A program made the position numbers and the translations under genes. Positions 8,560-16,317 of a stretch of DNA of 64,000 nt are shown piece by piece (within the stretch, counting starts at the first letter, position 1; the number at the start of each line of letters is the position of its first letter). The notes under the pieces were generated by a model. It did no database searches. It was not told the DNA's origin and saw only the letters and a program-made list of their open reading frames with translations. Origin of the DNA: Devosia sp. Leaf420 (lineage in GTDB: Bacteria; Pseudomonadota; Alphaproteobacteria; Rhizobiales; Devosiaceae); contig NZ_LMQU01000010.1 of the NCBI RefSeq assembly GCF_001425445.1, positions 503,501 to 567,500 on the forward strand, in the 5' to 3' direction.

Positions 8560-9327
8560 TCATAACATCCCGACTACGGCGGCCCTGAGCCTCGCCAGAT
8601 CCTCAGGCCGGCTCAATCGGTGATCGCCATCCGGAATCATCGTCAGTGTCACCGGATCATGAAGGATATGGGTAAGGAGGCGCTGCGCATGCGCCGGCGG
8701 CACATCCCGATCCTGCCCGCCTTGTAGAATATGCACCGGACATCCCGTCTCGATCACCTTGCCAAAGAGCAGATGCTGGTCGCCATCCGCGATCAGTTTT
8801 TTGGTGTAGCGATAGGGACCATCGCCATAAGCGCTTTCCCGCTCTACGAAGCCGTCCCGGTCGAGCCGTGAAAAATCCTCGGCCAAAAAGCGTTTCGGGA
8901 TCAGTTCGCGCGTCGCGTCCACCGCCGGGGCAATCAGCACCATGCCCTTGATCCGGTTCTCGCCGCGCGCTTGCAGCGCTCGCGCCAAGAGTAGGGCCAG
9001 CCACCCGCCCATGGACGAGCCGAGCACCACCTGCGGCCCCTCGGTCAGCGCAAAGACGGCCAGCGTCTCTTCGAGCCAGTCCCCGATCGTTGCCGCATGG
9101 AAGTCGCCACCCGACTCGCCGTGGCCCGAATAATCGAATCGCGTCACGCCAAGGCCATGTTCTTGGCCTAAAGCATCGATCGCGCTGGCTTTTAGTCCCG
9201 TCATCACCGAGCGGAAACCATTGAGCCAGAAAAGTCCGGGCGCCTTTCCCGGCCGTTGGAGATAGGCGATTTTCCGCAGATTATCGGCCTCACCCACGCT
9301 AAGGCACTGTGTTTGTAGGGAAGTCAC
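8560..9327 (-). CDS. Alpha/beta hydrolase
   Basis: A 255-residue serine hydrolase of the alpha/beta fold. The nucleophile elbow is GSSMGGW (serine near residue 100), an oxyanion-side motif RFDYSGHGESGG precedes it near residue 68, and the catalytic histidine is in DGDHRLSR near the C-terminus. It resembles the ABHD10-like palmitoyl-thioesterase group, but the substrate is unknown. The start is the GTG at 9327 with GAAGAG upstream; an ATG 99 bases further out is open but adds unlike sequence. It is divergent from infC and precedes phoH by 129 bases. No signal peptide is visible, so it is probably cytoplasmic. Confidence 0.82.
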   Translation of the reverse strand: MTSLQTQCLSVGEADNLRKIAYLQRPGKAPGLFWLNGFRSVMTGLKASAIDALGQEHGLGVTRFDYSGHGESGGDFHAATIGDWLEETLAVFALTEGPQVVLGSSMGGWLALLLARALQARGENRIKGMVLIAPAVDATRELIPKRFLAEDFSRLDRDGFVERESAYGDGPYRYTKKLIADGDQHLLFGKVIETGCPVHILQGGQDRDVPPAHAQRLLTHILHDPVTLTMIPDGDHRLSRPEDLARLRAAVVGML

Positions 9328-9443
9328 ACGGAACTCTTCGGGCTTTTGCTGGATTTGATGGCAAACATCTGGCGTTTTCTCGGCGCAACAGCCGGAAATC
9401 AGTACATCCAGCAGTTGACTTCTCACCCCGCTAACACGATTTT

Positions 9444-9506
9444 ATGGCCGAATTCACCCCCCGGCAGAAACAGCACAAGGAACGCTTGCCATTCGTCGTC
9501 CAATGA
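9444..9506 (+). CDS. Possible 20-codon leader ORF overlapping the start of infC
   Basis: ATG at 9444 opens a frame of 20 sense codons ending in TGA at 9504-9506, which overlaps the in-frame infC ATG at 9503 as ATGA. This would allow translational coupling if 9503 were the infC start. The ORF has no clear ribosome site of its own, and the AUU start at 9491 explains infC better, so this is only a possibility. Confidence 0.25.
   Translation: MAEFTPRQKQHKERLPFVVQ
9477..9482 (+). promoter_or_regulatory. Ribosome binding site placing the infC start at AUU
   Basis: AAGGAA at 9477-9482 has 8 bases between it and ATT at 9491 but 20 bases before ATG at 9503. This spacing, with the resulting MRRP N-terminus, favours the rare AUU start known from infC of other bacteria. 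Confidence 0.65.
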
Positions 9507-10027
9507 GACCCACGGCGCCCCAGAAAGATGGGCCGCTTGCCAATGAGGACATCACCAGCCCCGACATCCAGCTTATCGATGCCGAAGGCGAAAACCGCGG
9601 CGTAGTTCGAACGCGCGATGCGCTCACCGAAGCGCAGGAGGCTGGGCTCGACCTGGTCATCATCGCAGCGAACTCCAATCCGCCGGTTGCCAAGATGCTC
9701 GATCTCGGCCGCTTCAAATATGCCGCTCAGAAAAAAGCGGCCGAAGCGCGCAAGAAGCAGAAGGTTATTGAAGTCAAGGAAGTTCAGCTCCGGCCGAACA
9801 TCGATACCCATGACTACGAGACCAAGATGAAGGCTGTGCAACGGTTCCTCGGCGAAGGCGATCGGGTCAAGGTCACGATGCGTTTCCGCGGCCGCGAAAT
9901 GGCCCACCAGGATATCGGCATGCAGCTGCTGCTCAAGGTTCGCGAGCAGATGGAAACGCTGGCCAAGGTCGAAAGCCAGCCGCGCTCCGAAGGCCGCCAG
10001 ATGGTTATGGTCCTGGCGCCCAAGTAA
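9491..10027 (+). CDS. infC: Translation initiation factor IF-3
   Basis: IF-3 binds the 30S subunit, keeps 50S off and checks the start codon. The protein has the N-terminal domain (KDGPLANEDI and QLIDAEGENRG) and a C-terminal domain with VTMRFRGREMAHQDIG. I choose ATT at 9491 as start: it reads MRRPMRPTAPQKDG, matching the MRRP beginning usual in rhizobial IF-3, and a good ribosome site (AAGGAA) sits 8 bases before it. This gives 178 residues; the ATG at 9503 would give 174. An AUU start lets IF-3 repress its own translation. A terminator follows at once, so infC is a single-gene unit here. Confidence 0.96.
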   Translation: MRRPMRPTAPQKDGPLANEDITSPDIQLIDAEGENRGVVRTRDALTEAQEAGLDLVIIAANSNPPVAKMLDLGRFKYAAQKKAAEARKKQKVIEVKEVQLRPNIDTHDYETKMKAVQRFLGEGDRVKVTMRFRGREMAHQDIGMQLLLKVREQMETLAKVESQPRSEGRQMVMVLAPK

Positions 10028-10049
10028 GGCGCCAAAAATCGATTTGACG

Positions 10050-10076
10050 AAGGCGGGTCTCGTGCCCGCCTTTTTC
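10050..10076 (+). terminator. Rho-independent terminator after infC
   Basis: AAGGCGGG and CCCGCCTT form an 8-bp stem around TCTCGTG, followed by a run of T, 22 bases after the infC stop. Confidence 0.9.
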
Positions 10077-10153
10077 GTTGTGCCGCGCAATCGTGAAACG
10101 GACGCTCATGATCCCGCTCGCCCGGCGCAAACTGACATGTTAGCGTCACGCCC

Positions 10154-13072
10154 ATGCAGCAAGCCGCCCTCTATTCCACCCAGCCCAAGGCCCAGACCCC
10201 CGATCGCTTGGACGCTGGTATCCGCGTCGCCGCCCGTCTCAAGGGCGTGGTCAAGGGCGCCATCCATACCGATCCCTTGATGACCTATGCCTGGAGCGGC
10301 GATGCCAGCTCCTATCGCCTGATCCCGGCCGTCGTGGTCTTCGTCAATTCCGAGGACGATGTCCGCGCCGTGTTCCAGGCCGCGCGCGCCGAGGGTCTAC
10401 CCGTCACCTTCCGTGCCGCCGGCACCTCGCTTTCGGGTCAGGCCGTCACCGATGGCGTGCTCGCTGTTCTCGGCGATGGCTGGCGCAAACTCGACATTCA
10501 TCCCGGCGCCGAAAAGATCACCCTCGGCCCCGCGATCATCGTCGCCGAAGCCAATAAGGCGCTAAAGCCTTACGACAAGAAGATCGGCCCCGATCCGGCC
10601 TCGCAGGCCACCTGCAAAATCGGCGGCGTCGTCAACAACAACTCGTCGGGCATGTGTTGCGGTGTTGCGCAAAACACCTACCACACCATGGCCCGCCTCC
10701 GGATCGTCCTCACCGACGGCACCATGCTCGATTCTGGCGATGCCACGAGCCGCGACGCGTTTCGAGTGTCGCATGCCGGCATGCTGCGCGCGCTCCATGA
10801 TCTTCACCACGAGATCATGGCCGATAATGAGCTCGTCGCCCTGATCCGCCACAAATACCGGATCAAGAACACCGTCGGCTATTCGCTCAACGCCTTGGTC
10901 GATTATCACGACCCGCTCGATATTCTCATCCACCTCATGGTCGGGTCCGAAGGCACACTCGGATTCGTCGCGGAGGTCACCTACAACACCGTCCCCGAGC
11001 ATCCCTTCAAAGCCACGGGTCTCGTCCCCTTTCCCGATCCGCAATCGGCCGGCCGCGCCATCATCGAAATGGCCAATGGCGGCGTCCAGGTCACGACCGG
11101 CGTCACCGCCGCCGAATATATCGAGCGCCGTGCCCTGACGACGGTCGAGCACCTGCCTCCCATGCAGCCGCTCCTGCCCTGGCTGAAATCCGATTCCCCC
11201 GCCGTCCTCATCGACGTCACCGCCCCCGATGCCGCAACGCTCGCCATCGAGGTCGCAAAGACGCAAGAGCTGCTCGCCCGTCACGGCGCGACCCATATCG
11301 ATCTATCGACCGACGAACATCGCAGTCACGCCCTCTGGGATATCCGAAAGGGCTTTTTCACCTCGGCCGGTGCCGCCCGCCCCAAGGGCTCGATCATGCT
11401 CACCGAGGATGTTGCTGCGCCCATCGAGCGCCTCGCCGAATTCGTCGTCGATCTGCGCACCATGTTAGACAATCACGGCTATACCGACGCCGTCATTTTT
11501 GGCCACGCACTCGCCGGCAATCTCCACTTCCAGATGGGCGACGATTTTTCCAAGCCCGGCGCCGCCGAAAAGTTCGACCTGTTCAATCAGGCCCTCAGCA
11601 CCCTCGTCTCCGGCCGCTATGGCGGCTCGCTCAAGGCCGAGCACGGCACCGGCCGCGCCATCGCGCCCTTCGTCGAAGCCGAGTGGGGCCCCAAGGCCTA
11701 CGCGATCATGCATCGCATCAAGGCCCTGTTCGATCCCGAGCGCCTCCTCAATCCCGGCGTGCTTCTCAACGACGACCCAAAGATCCACGTCAAAAACCTG
11801 AAACTCATGCCGCTCGCGGATGAGGTCGTCGATCTCTGCATCGAATGCGGCTTTTGCGAACCCGCCTGCCCTAGCCACCATATGACGCTGACCCCGCGCC
11901 AGCGCATCGCCGTCACCCGTGAACGCGCCCGCCTTCGCGCCTCTGGCGAAGACCCGGCGCGCCTTCAAAAACTCGATGCCGATTTCCAATATGCCGGCAT
12001 GGACACCTGCGCCGCGTGCAATCTGTGTTCCCTCCGCTGCCCCGTCGGCATCGAAACCGGCACCATGATTCTCGGCGAACGCGCGCGCCGACGTAGCGCC
12101 ACGGCCCATTCCGTCGCCCGCTTTGCTGCCGATCATCGCGGCTCGGTTGAACGGTTTATGCGCGGTGGCGTCGCAATCGCCGATGCCGCCCGCACCATCA
12201 TTCCGGCGCCTGCAATCGAAGCGGTCACCGAAACCGCCCGCCGCGCGACCAATAAGCGGGTCCCCCGCGTCTCCCGAGCCCTCCACCACGGCCCCGGCGC
12301 GCCAAAACCGACGGAAACCCGCCAGAATCCAAAGAAGACCGGCTTTCCCGTTCCGATCACCCAGACCGGCCGACCTTCGGTCGTCTATTTCCCAGCCTGC
12401 CCCAGCCGCATGTTCGGCGCCCCCAAAACCGAACACGGCCTCCTCGACACGCCTGCTGCCATGGTCGCCCTCCTCGAGCGCGCCGGCTTCGACGTCATCG
12501 TGCCCGAGCACCTGATTGGCCAATGCTGCGGCCAACCCTTTCAATCCAAGGGTTTTCCTGAGCAAGCCGCCGAAGTCGGCAAGGCCCTCAAATCCGAACT
12601 GTCGTCGCTTTCAGACGCGGGCCGCCTCAAGATCGTGACCGACGCCTCGACCTGCGCGAAACATCTGCGCGAGTTTCCAGGCGACGCGGCCGTTTCAGAT
12701 TCCCCGCAATTCCTCCTCGCCGAAATTCTGCCGCACCTGACGATCACCCAAAAACTCGACAGCGTTGCCGTCCACCACAACTGCTCCGCCCAGCGCCTCG
12801 CCGAGCAACCGGCGACCGAAGCCCTCGCCCGCGCCTGCGCCGACGAGATCGCCGTGCTCTCCTCCATCAATTGCTGCGGCTATGCCGGCGACAAGGGCCT
12901 TTTCGTCCCCGAACTCAACGCCCACGCCACCCGTCGCGTCCACAATGACATCCCGGCCAATTGCAGCCTCGGCATCTCTACCGTCTCCACCTGCGCCTCC
13001 GGCCTCACCGAACACGCCGGCGTTCCCTTCGTGAGCCTCGCTAGCCTTCTGGAATGGGCCAGCCGGCCCTAG
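10154..13072 (+). CDS. FAD-linked oxidase with ferredoxin and CCG domains (D-lactate/D-2-hydroxyglutarate dehydrogenase type, YdiJ-like)
   Basis: A 972-residue respiratory-type 2-hydroxyacid dehydrogenase. The N-terminal FAD-binding PCMH domain spans about 45-275 (FRAAGTSLSGQAV, CKIGGVVNNNSSGM) and the FAD-oxidase C-terminal domain about 280-540. Two ferredoxin motifs follow, CIECGFCEPACPSH near 557 and CAACNLCSLRCP near 620, for [4Fe-4S] clusters. The C-terminus holds CCG domains with CCGQPF and CCGYAGDKG. The E. coli homologue YdiJ acts on D-2-hydroxyglutarate; substrate here is inferred only at family level. It stands alone behind its own promoter region and ends before a repeat-rich gap. 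Length fits YdiJ. Confidence 0.9.
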   Translation: MQQAALYSTQPKAQTPDRLDAGIRVAARLKGVVKGAIHTDPLMTYAWSGDASSYRLIPAVVVFVNSEDDVRAVFQAARAEGLPVTFRAAGTSLSGQAVTDGVLAVLGDGWRKLDIHPGAEKITLGPAIIVAEANKALKPYDKKIGPDPASQATCKIGGVVNNNSSGMCCGVAQNTYHTMARLRIVLTDGTMLDSGDATSRDAFRVSHAGMLRALHDLHHEIMADNELVALIRHKYRIKNTVGYSLNALVDYHDPLDILIHLMVGSEGTLGFVAEVTYNTVPEHPFKATGLVPFPDPQSAGRAIIEMANGGVQVTTGVTAAEYIERRALTTVEHLPPMQPLLPWLKSDSPAVLIDVTAPDAATLAIEVAKTQELLARHGATHIDLSTDEHRSHALWDIRKGFFTSAGAARPKGSIMLTEDVAAPIERLAEFVVDLRTMLDNHGYTDAVIFGHALAGNLHFQMGDDFSKPGAAEKFDLFNQALSTLVSGRYGGSLKAEHGTGRAIAPFVEAEWGPKAYAIMHRIKALFDPERLLNPGVLLNDDPKIHVKNLKLMPLADEVVDLCIECGFCEPACPSHHMTLTPRQRIAVTRERARLRASGEDPARLQKLDADFQYAGMDTCAACNLCSLRCPVGIETGTMILGERARRRSATAHSVARFAADHRGSVERFMRGGVAIADAARTIIPAPAIEAVTETARRATNKRVPRVSRALHHGPGAPKPTETRQNPKKTGFPVPITQTGRPSVVYFPACPSRMFGAPKTEHGLLDTPAAMVALLERAGFDVIVPEHLIGQCCGQPFQSKGFPEQAAEVGKALKSELSSLSDAGRLKIVTDASTCAKHLREFPGDAAVSDSPQFLLAEILPHLTITQKLDSVAVHHNCSAQRLAEQPATEALARACADEIAVLSSINCCGYAGDKGLFVPELNAHATRRVHNDIPANCSLGISTVSTCASGLTEHAGVPFVSLASLLEWASRP

Positions 13073-13087
13073 CAGCGCGTTCGCTAA

Positions 13088-13256
13088 TCACCCCCTCCCA
13101 ACCTCACCCATCAAGGGGGAGGTGCGGCCCTGCGTCTGTGACAAGATCTCCAAGCACCCACCGGCAGATACCTCCCCCTTGATGGGCTCCGACCCGTCCC
13201 GCAGGGAAATTCGCTCCAGTGGAGCGAATTTAGGAGAGGAGGCCGGGAGGGGGTGA
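13088..13256. repeat. Composite intergenic repeat, copy A
   Basis: The outer arms CACCCCCTCCCAACCTCACC and GGCCGGGAGGGGGTGA face each other, with inner AAGGGGGAGGTG and TACCTCCCCCTTGATGGG arms. The middle carries CACCCACCGGC, also present in copy C at 61311-61425. A separate hairpin (13205-13229) is inserted near the right arm. Together with the padR upstream region this fills the 306-base gap between the dehydrogenase and padR; I see no gene in it. Confidence 0.7.
13205..13229. repeat. Small hairpin repeat, second copy with compensatory changes
   Basis: AAATTCGCTCC-AGT-GGAGCGAATTT is a perfect 11-bp hairpin. Compared with 4775-4799 two stem positions differ on both arms so that pairing is kept, and the loop AGT is identical. 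Both copies are followed by a related purine-rich tail that ends in AGGCC. Confidence 0.65.
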
Positions 13257-13301
13257 CTCTGGCAATCATCGCGCTAGCGACTCCACCTTACAAAACTTTC
13301 A

Positions 13302-13315
13302 CAAGATATATCTTG
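13302..13315 (+). promoter_or_regulatory. Palindromic candidate operator for the PadR regulator
   Basis: CAAGATATATCTTG is a perfect 14-bp palindrome 63 bases before the padR ATG. PadR proteins commonly repress their own gene through such AT-rich dyads, so autoregulation is inferred. Confidence 0.6.
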
Positions 13316-13378
13316 AAAGCCCCCGCCCCCGCCCCAATCTCCTCCTCACGGGCTTTGAAAACATATCGGAGACACATC

Positions 13379-14080
13379 ATGTCGAACTGGCGTAATGGAG
13401 AACCCAACTGGCGGCGTTTCGAGCAGATGGCGCGTCGCGGCTGGGGCAAGGTGCAACAGAATCTCGGTGACGAAGATCTCGGCCAGTGGGGCGGCAATAT
13501 CCGCGTCGGCCGTATGCTCGCCTCGGGCGATGTCCGCCTCGTCGCGCTCTATCTCATCGAACAGCAGCCGCGTCATGGCTATGATCTGATCAAGGCCATC
13601 GAAGAGCGCTCAAACGGTGTCTATTCGCCGAGCCCCGGCATCGTCTATCCGGCCCTGACCTATCTTGAAGAAGCCGGCTACGTCACCTCGTCCGCCGAGG
13701 GCAACAAGAAGCTTTATACGATCACTGATGAAGGTCGGACCCATCTCGGGGAAAACCGCGACGCTGTCGCCTCGACGCTCGATTTCCTCGCGCGCACCGG
13801 CGAGCAGTTCAACCGTTTCCGCGAGTTCGTTCGTGCCGATTGGCCCTTTGGTGGACGCCCGGGCGAAGGCCACGAGCCGCCGCATCCGCGCCATCATCAC
13901 CACGAAGATCGGCCTCTCCATGATGCCGTGCCCGAACTCGACGAGGCCCGTAAAGCCTTGAAGGGCGCCATCAAGAAAGCCCGCCAAGCCTCCGAAGACC
14001 ACCAGCGCCGCGCCGCCGAAATTTTGCGTCGCGCCGCTGCCGAAGTTGAAGGCCTGAGTGAAGACGACGTGGATCTCTGA
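13379..14080 (+). CDS. PadR family transcriptional regulator
   Basis: A 233-residue protein with a PadR winged-helix DNA-binding domain at about residues 50-125 (LVALYLIEQQPRHGYDLIK and YPALTYLEEAGYV). A glycine/arginine-rich N-terminal extension and a His-rich linker (HPRHHHHEDRP near 180) surround it, and a C-terminal alanine/arginine-rich helix probably dimerises. The start is the ATG at 13379, with CGGAG at 13367-13371 in good distance; the frame is open further upstream but that part is repeat DNA. A perfect palindrome in front suggests self-control. The His cluster could bind metal, as in some PadR-like metal sensors, but this is speculative. Target genes are not evident. Confidence 0.9.
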   Translation: MSNWRNGEPNWRRFEQMARRGWGKVQQNLGDEDLGQWGGNIRVGRMLASGDVRLVALYLIEQQPRHGYDLIKAIEERSNGVYSPSPGIVYPALTYLEEAGYVTSSAEGNKKLYTITDEGRTHLGENRDAVASTLDFLARTGEQFNRFREFVRADWPFGGRPGEGHEPPHPRHHHHEDRPLHDAVPELDEARKALKGAIKKARQASEDHQRRAAEILRRAAAEVEGLSEDDVDL

Positions 14081-14095
14081 TCGCGACTAAAACGG

Positions 14096-14122
14096 CCACT
14101 CCCAGCGCAAAAGCGGGAGTGG
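14096..14122. terminator. Bidirectional hairpin between padR and copCD
   Basis: CCACTCCC and GGGAGTGG form an 8-bp stem around agcgcaaaagc between two convergent genes, with T-rich DNA on the copCD exit side. It probably terminates both. Confidence 0.7.
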
Positions 14123-14129
14123 ACACTCT

Positions 14130-15700
14130 CTATTCTACGTCGAAATCCGCGGCGATCTTCGCCAGCGCAAAGCGGCTCAGGCGAATTTCAAGCGTAAGCG
14201 TCCACGTGCCTGGGATGGGAATGGCGATATCCCTTACCACCCACCCCTCAGGCGTCAGCTCCGCCTCGGCGCGGATCGGCGCGATCCCGAGCGTCTCGGA
14301 CGAAAGAATGGCGACAACCGACTGGGCTTCTATGGCGCCATAGTTTGCGTCTGTCACTGCGATATCGAGCCTCGCCGCCCCCGGCGCACCCGAAATCGTG
14401 ACATTGGCCATGACCTCGGCATTCATCGCATGGACGAAAACAGGCTCGGTCTTTTGCACCTCGGCCAGCGCCCGCGGCGGCGGCGTAAACCGCCACCCGG
14501 CCGCGAGTCCCAGGATCAGCACCACCAGTAGCGTTTCAACGATAATCGACCGGCGCAGATGCTTTCGGGCACCGCTCATGCCCGCCAGTGCGGGGCGCGT
14601 CAGCCGGAACCGGTTCCAAAGCGCCAGTGCAAACAGAACCACCAAAAGCCCAAGCTTGGCCGCTAATATGGCGGCATAGGATGAGAACCAGGCCGGACTT
14701 GGCGGCCCCATCTGGATCACGGCAAGCGTCACGCCGGACACCAGCAATGCCCCGACAGCAAACGGGATGACGCGCGAGAAGCGCGCAAGAGCGCGATCGT
14801 CCTTGGCCGTCAGCAACACCGCGAGCGGCAGAAGCGCACCAACCCAAAAGAGAATGCCGCCGACGTGAAAAAACACAGCCGGCCGCGTCAACCACTGCGG
14901 CTCTGCGGCACCAGCATGTCCACTCAGACTAAGCGCCAAAGCGCCGAGCAGAGCGGCCAGAACGCCGAGCCCCGATGTAACGGGGCTTCGCGGAAACCCC
15001 ACCGCGATCGAACCCAAGACAAATGCCCCGATAAGGACAAGCGCAGTCGCGCCATAACTCGTCGCCAGCGCGGCACGCCATGCCGCCGGCTTGAAGAAAT
15101 CGGCAACCGGCAAAGCCAGCGCGTCGAGCCCGTGCAGCCCCAGCGACAGCGGCGCCAGCAAAAGCCCAGCGAGTGTGACGCCTAAAAGGACCCGTTCAAG
15201 TCTCCGCGGCACCTCGGCAATCGCGCGAAACAGCGCCCCGCCAAGGCCGATGAACAGCGCGACGAACAGCCCGGTCTTGCTTGCCCAAAGCGCAAAGGCC
15301 GACACCGGATCGCCCTGAGATACCGATGCCGCTTCGGTCACCGCACCAACCGAAAAAACCAGCGCGCCACCAATCGGATGCCCATCGATCGAGGTGACGC
15401 GCCAAGACAGCACATGCGTGCCCTCCCCCAGCGGATCGGCAAGCGGAACCTCAACCCGTTCCCCGCCCCTCGTGACCGCGGTCAGATCCGTCTTGCCCCC
15501 CTGCGGATCGATCAGCGTGATCGCGAGCGGGGTGACCGGCTCATTGAACCGCAGCGTCATTGCCTCCGGCGCCGCGTTCAAAACCGCCTTGTCCGATGGA
15601 TCACTGCCGATAAGCTGCGCATGGGCAAGGCCGGCGCAGCAAGCGCGAACACCAGCGCCAGGCCCAGAACGAGCCGCGCGAAAAACTTCATAACTATCAT
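14130..15700 (-). pseudogene. CopC-CopD fusion copper protein, frameshifted at the signal peptide
   Basis: The product would be a copper import protein. A periplasmic CopC domain (HAQLIGSDP start, then SIDGHPIGGALVFSVG with D-x-H copper ligands) is followed by CopD with eight or so membrane segments and a C-terminal periplasmic tail. Translation should begin at ATG 15700 (MIVMKFFARLVLG, preceded by GGAG), giving a signal peptide ending ALAAPAL. Exactly at the cleavage site the frame shifts: the signal frame runs on into PMRSLSAV, while HAQLIGSDP is in another frame. One extra base near 15623-15627 would give ALA|HAQ and a 523-residue protein with a length divisible by three. The rest is intact, so sequencing error, phase variation or recent loss are all possible. 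Confidence 0.85.
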
Positions 15701-15720
15701 TGCCGGGCTCCCGCCGGGGT

Positions 15721-15740
15721 GGAGGCGCCGAAGCGCCTCC
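15721..15740 (-). promoter_or_regulatory. UUCG tetraloop hairpin between ycnI-like gene and copCD
   Basis: On the minus strand GGAGGCGC-TTCG-GCGCCTCC forms a perfect 8-bp stem with the very stable UUCG loop. It stands in the short gap before the copCD start and could adjust downstream expression or protect the upstream message. There is no T-run, so full termination is unlikely. Confidence 0.6.
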
Positions 15741-15747
15741 TTGGGGC

Positions 15748-16272
15748 TTAGTGACCGGTCGCAGCGTCTGCCGGCAGGAGCTCGAGGCTCGGCGCCGGCA
15801 TTTCGGCGTTCTCGTCGCCCGAAACATCGATCCAGGCCTCTTCGCCCGTCGCGCATTCCTGGATCGCCGGGAAATAGAACCGGCCCGGCTCCAGCGTATC
15901 GGCAAATGTGCCGCGGAAGACGAACTCGTCATACCATTCGTTCGGCAGATTGCCGTTCGACCAGACGATTTCCTTGACGCCGTCATTCACAGCCGTGCCG
16001 TGATTATCATAGCTCCCCTCATAGGGGCCCGTGACGGTTTCAAGATCCCAGCCGGCCTTGGGCATGGGTTTGACGTTGTAAAACCCTTCCGGAATCTGGA
16101 TGCGAACGGTGGTCGTGGCCTCGGTGCCGCAGCCATGGGGCACGCGGAGCACCGCCTTATAGGTCGAGCCGATCTTGGCTTCCTGAACCTCGAGGGTCGA
16201 ATGGGCAAAAGCCGGCGTTGCGGCAAGGAGAAGGCTGGCGGCACAGAGCGCGCCCGAGAAAAAGCGGATCAC
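15748..16272 (-). CDS. YcnI family copper-binding protein (DUF1775)
   Basis: A 174-residue exported protein. The signal peptide ends AATPAFA (residues 17-23) and the mature chain begins with His (HSTLEV), the residue that in YcnI forms the mono-histidine copper site. The DUF1775 domain covers residues 24-160 (LRVPHGCGTEATTTVRIQIP near 43). YcnI proteins are periplasmic or surface copper chaperones. The gene lies between the DUF2946-like protein and the CopC-CopD gene, all on the minus strand, which supports a copper uptake unit. The ATG at 16272 directly precedes the signal sequence. No copper-responsive regulator is visible next to it. Confidence 0.9.
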   Translation of the reverse strand: MIRFFSGALCAASLLLAATPAFAHSTLEVQEAKIGSTYKAVLRVPHGCGTEATTTVRIQIPEGFYNVKPMPKAGWDLETVTGPYEGSYDNHGTAVNDGVKEIVWSNGNLPNEWYDEFVFRGTFADTLEPGRFYFPAIQECATGEEAWIDVSGDENAEMPAPSLELLPADAATGH

Positions 16273-16317
16273 TTGGGATCTCCGAAAAAGTCTGATGAGA
16301 AATCACGTTCAAAACGA

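Noticed and set aside
13253-13378. Longer start for padR at 13253
   Set aside because: The extra codons are repeat and operator DNA; ATG 13379 has a good ribosome site.
15701-15986. N-terminal extension of the CopC-CopD frame up to 15986
   Set aside because: This stretch is the antisense-free third frame of the ycnI gene, basic and without a signal peptide; the real start is the signal peptide at 15700 in another frame.
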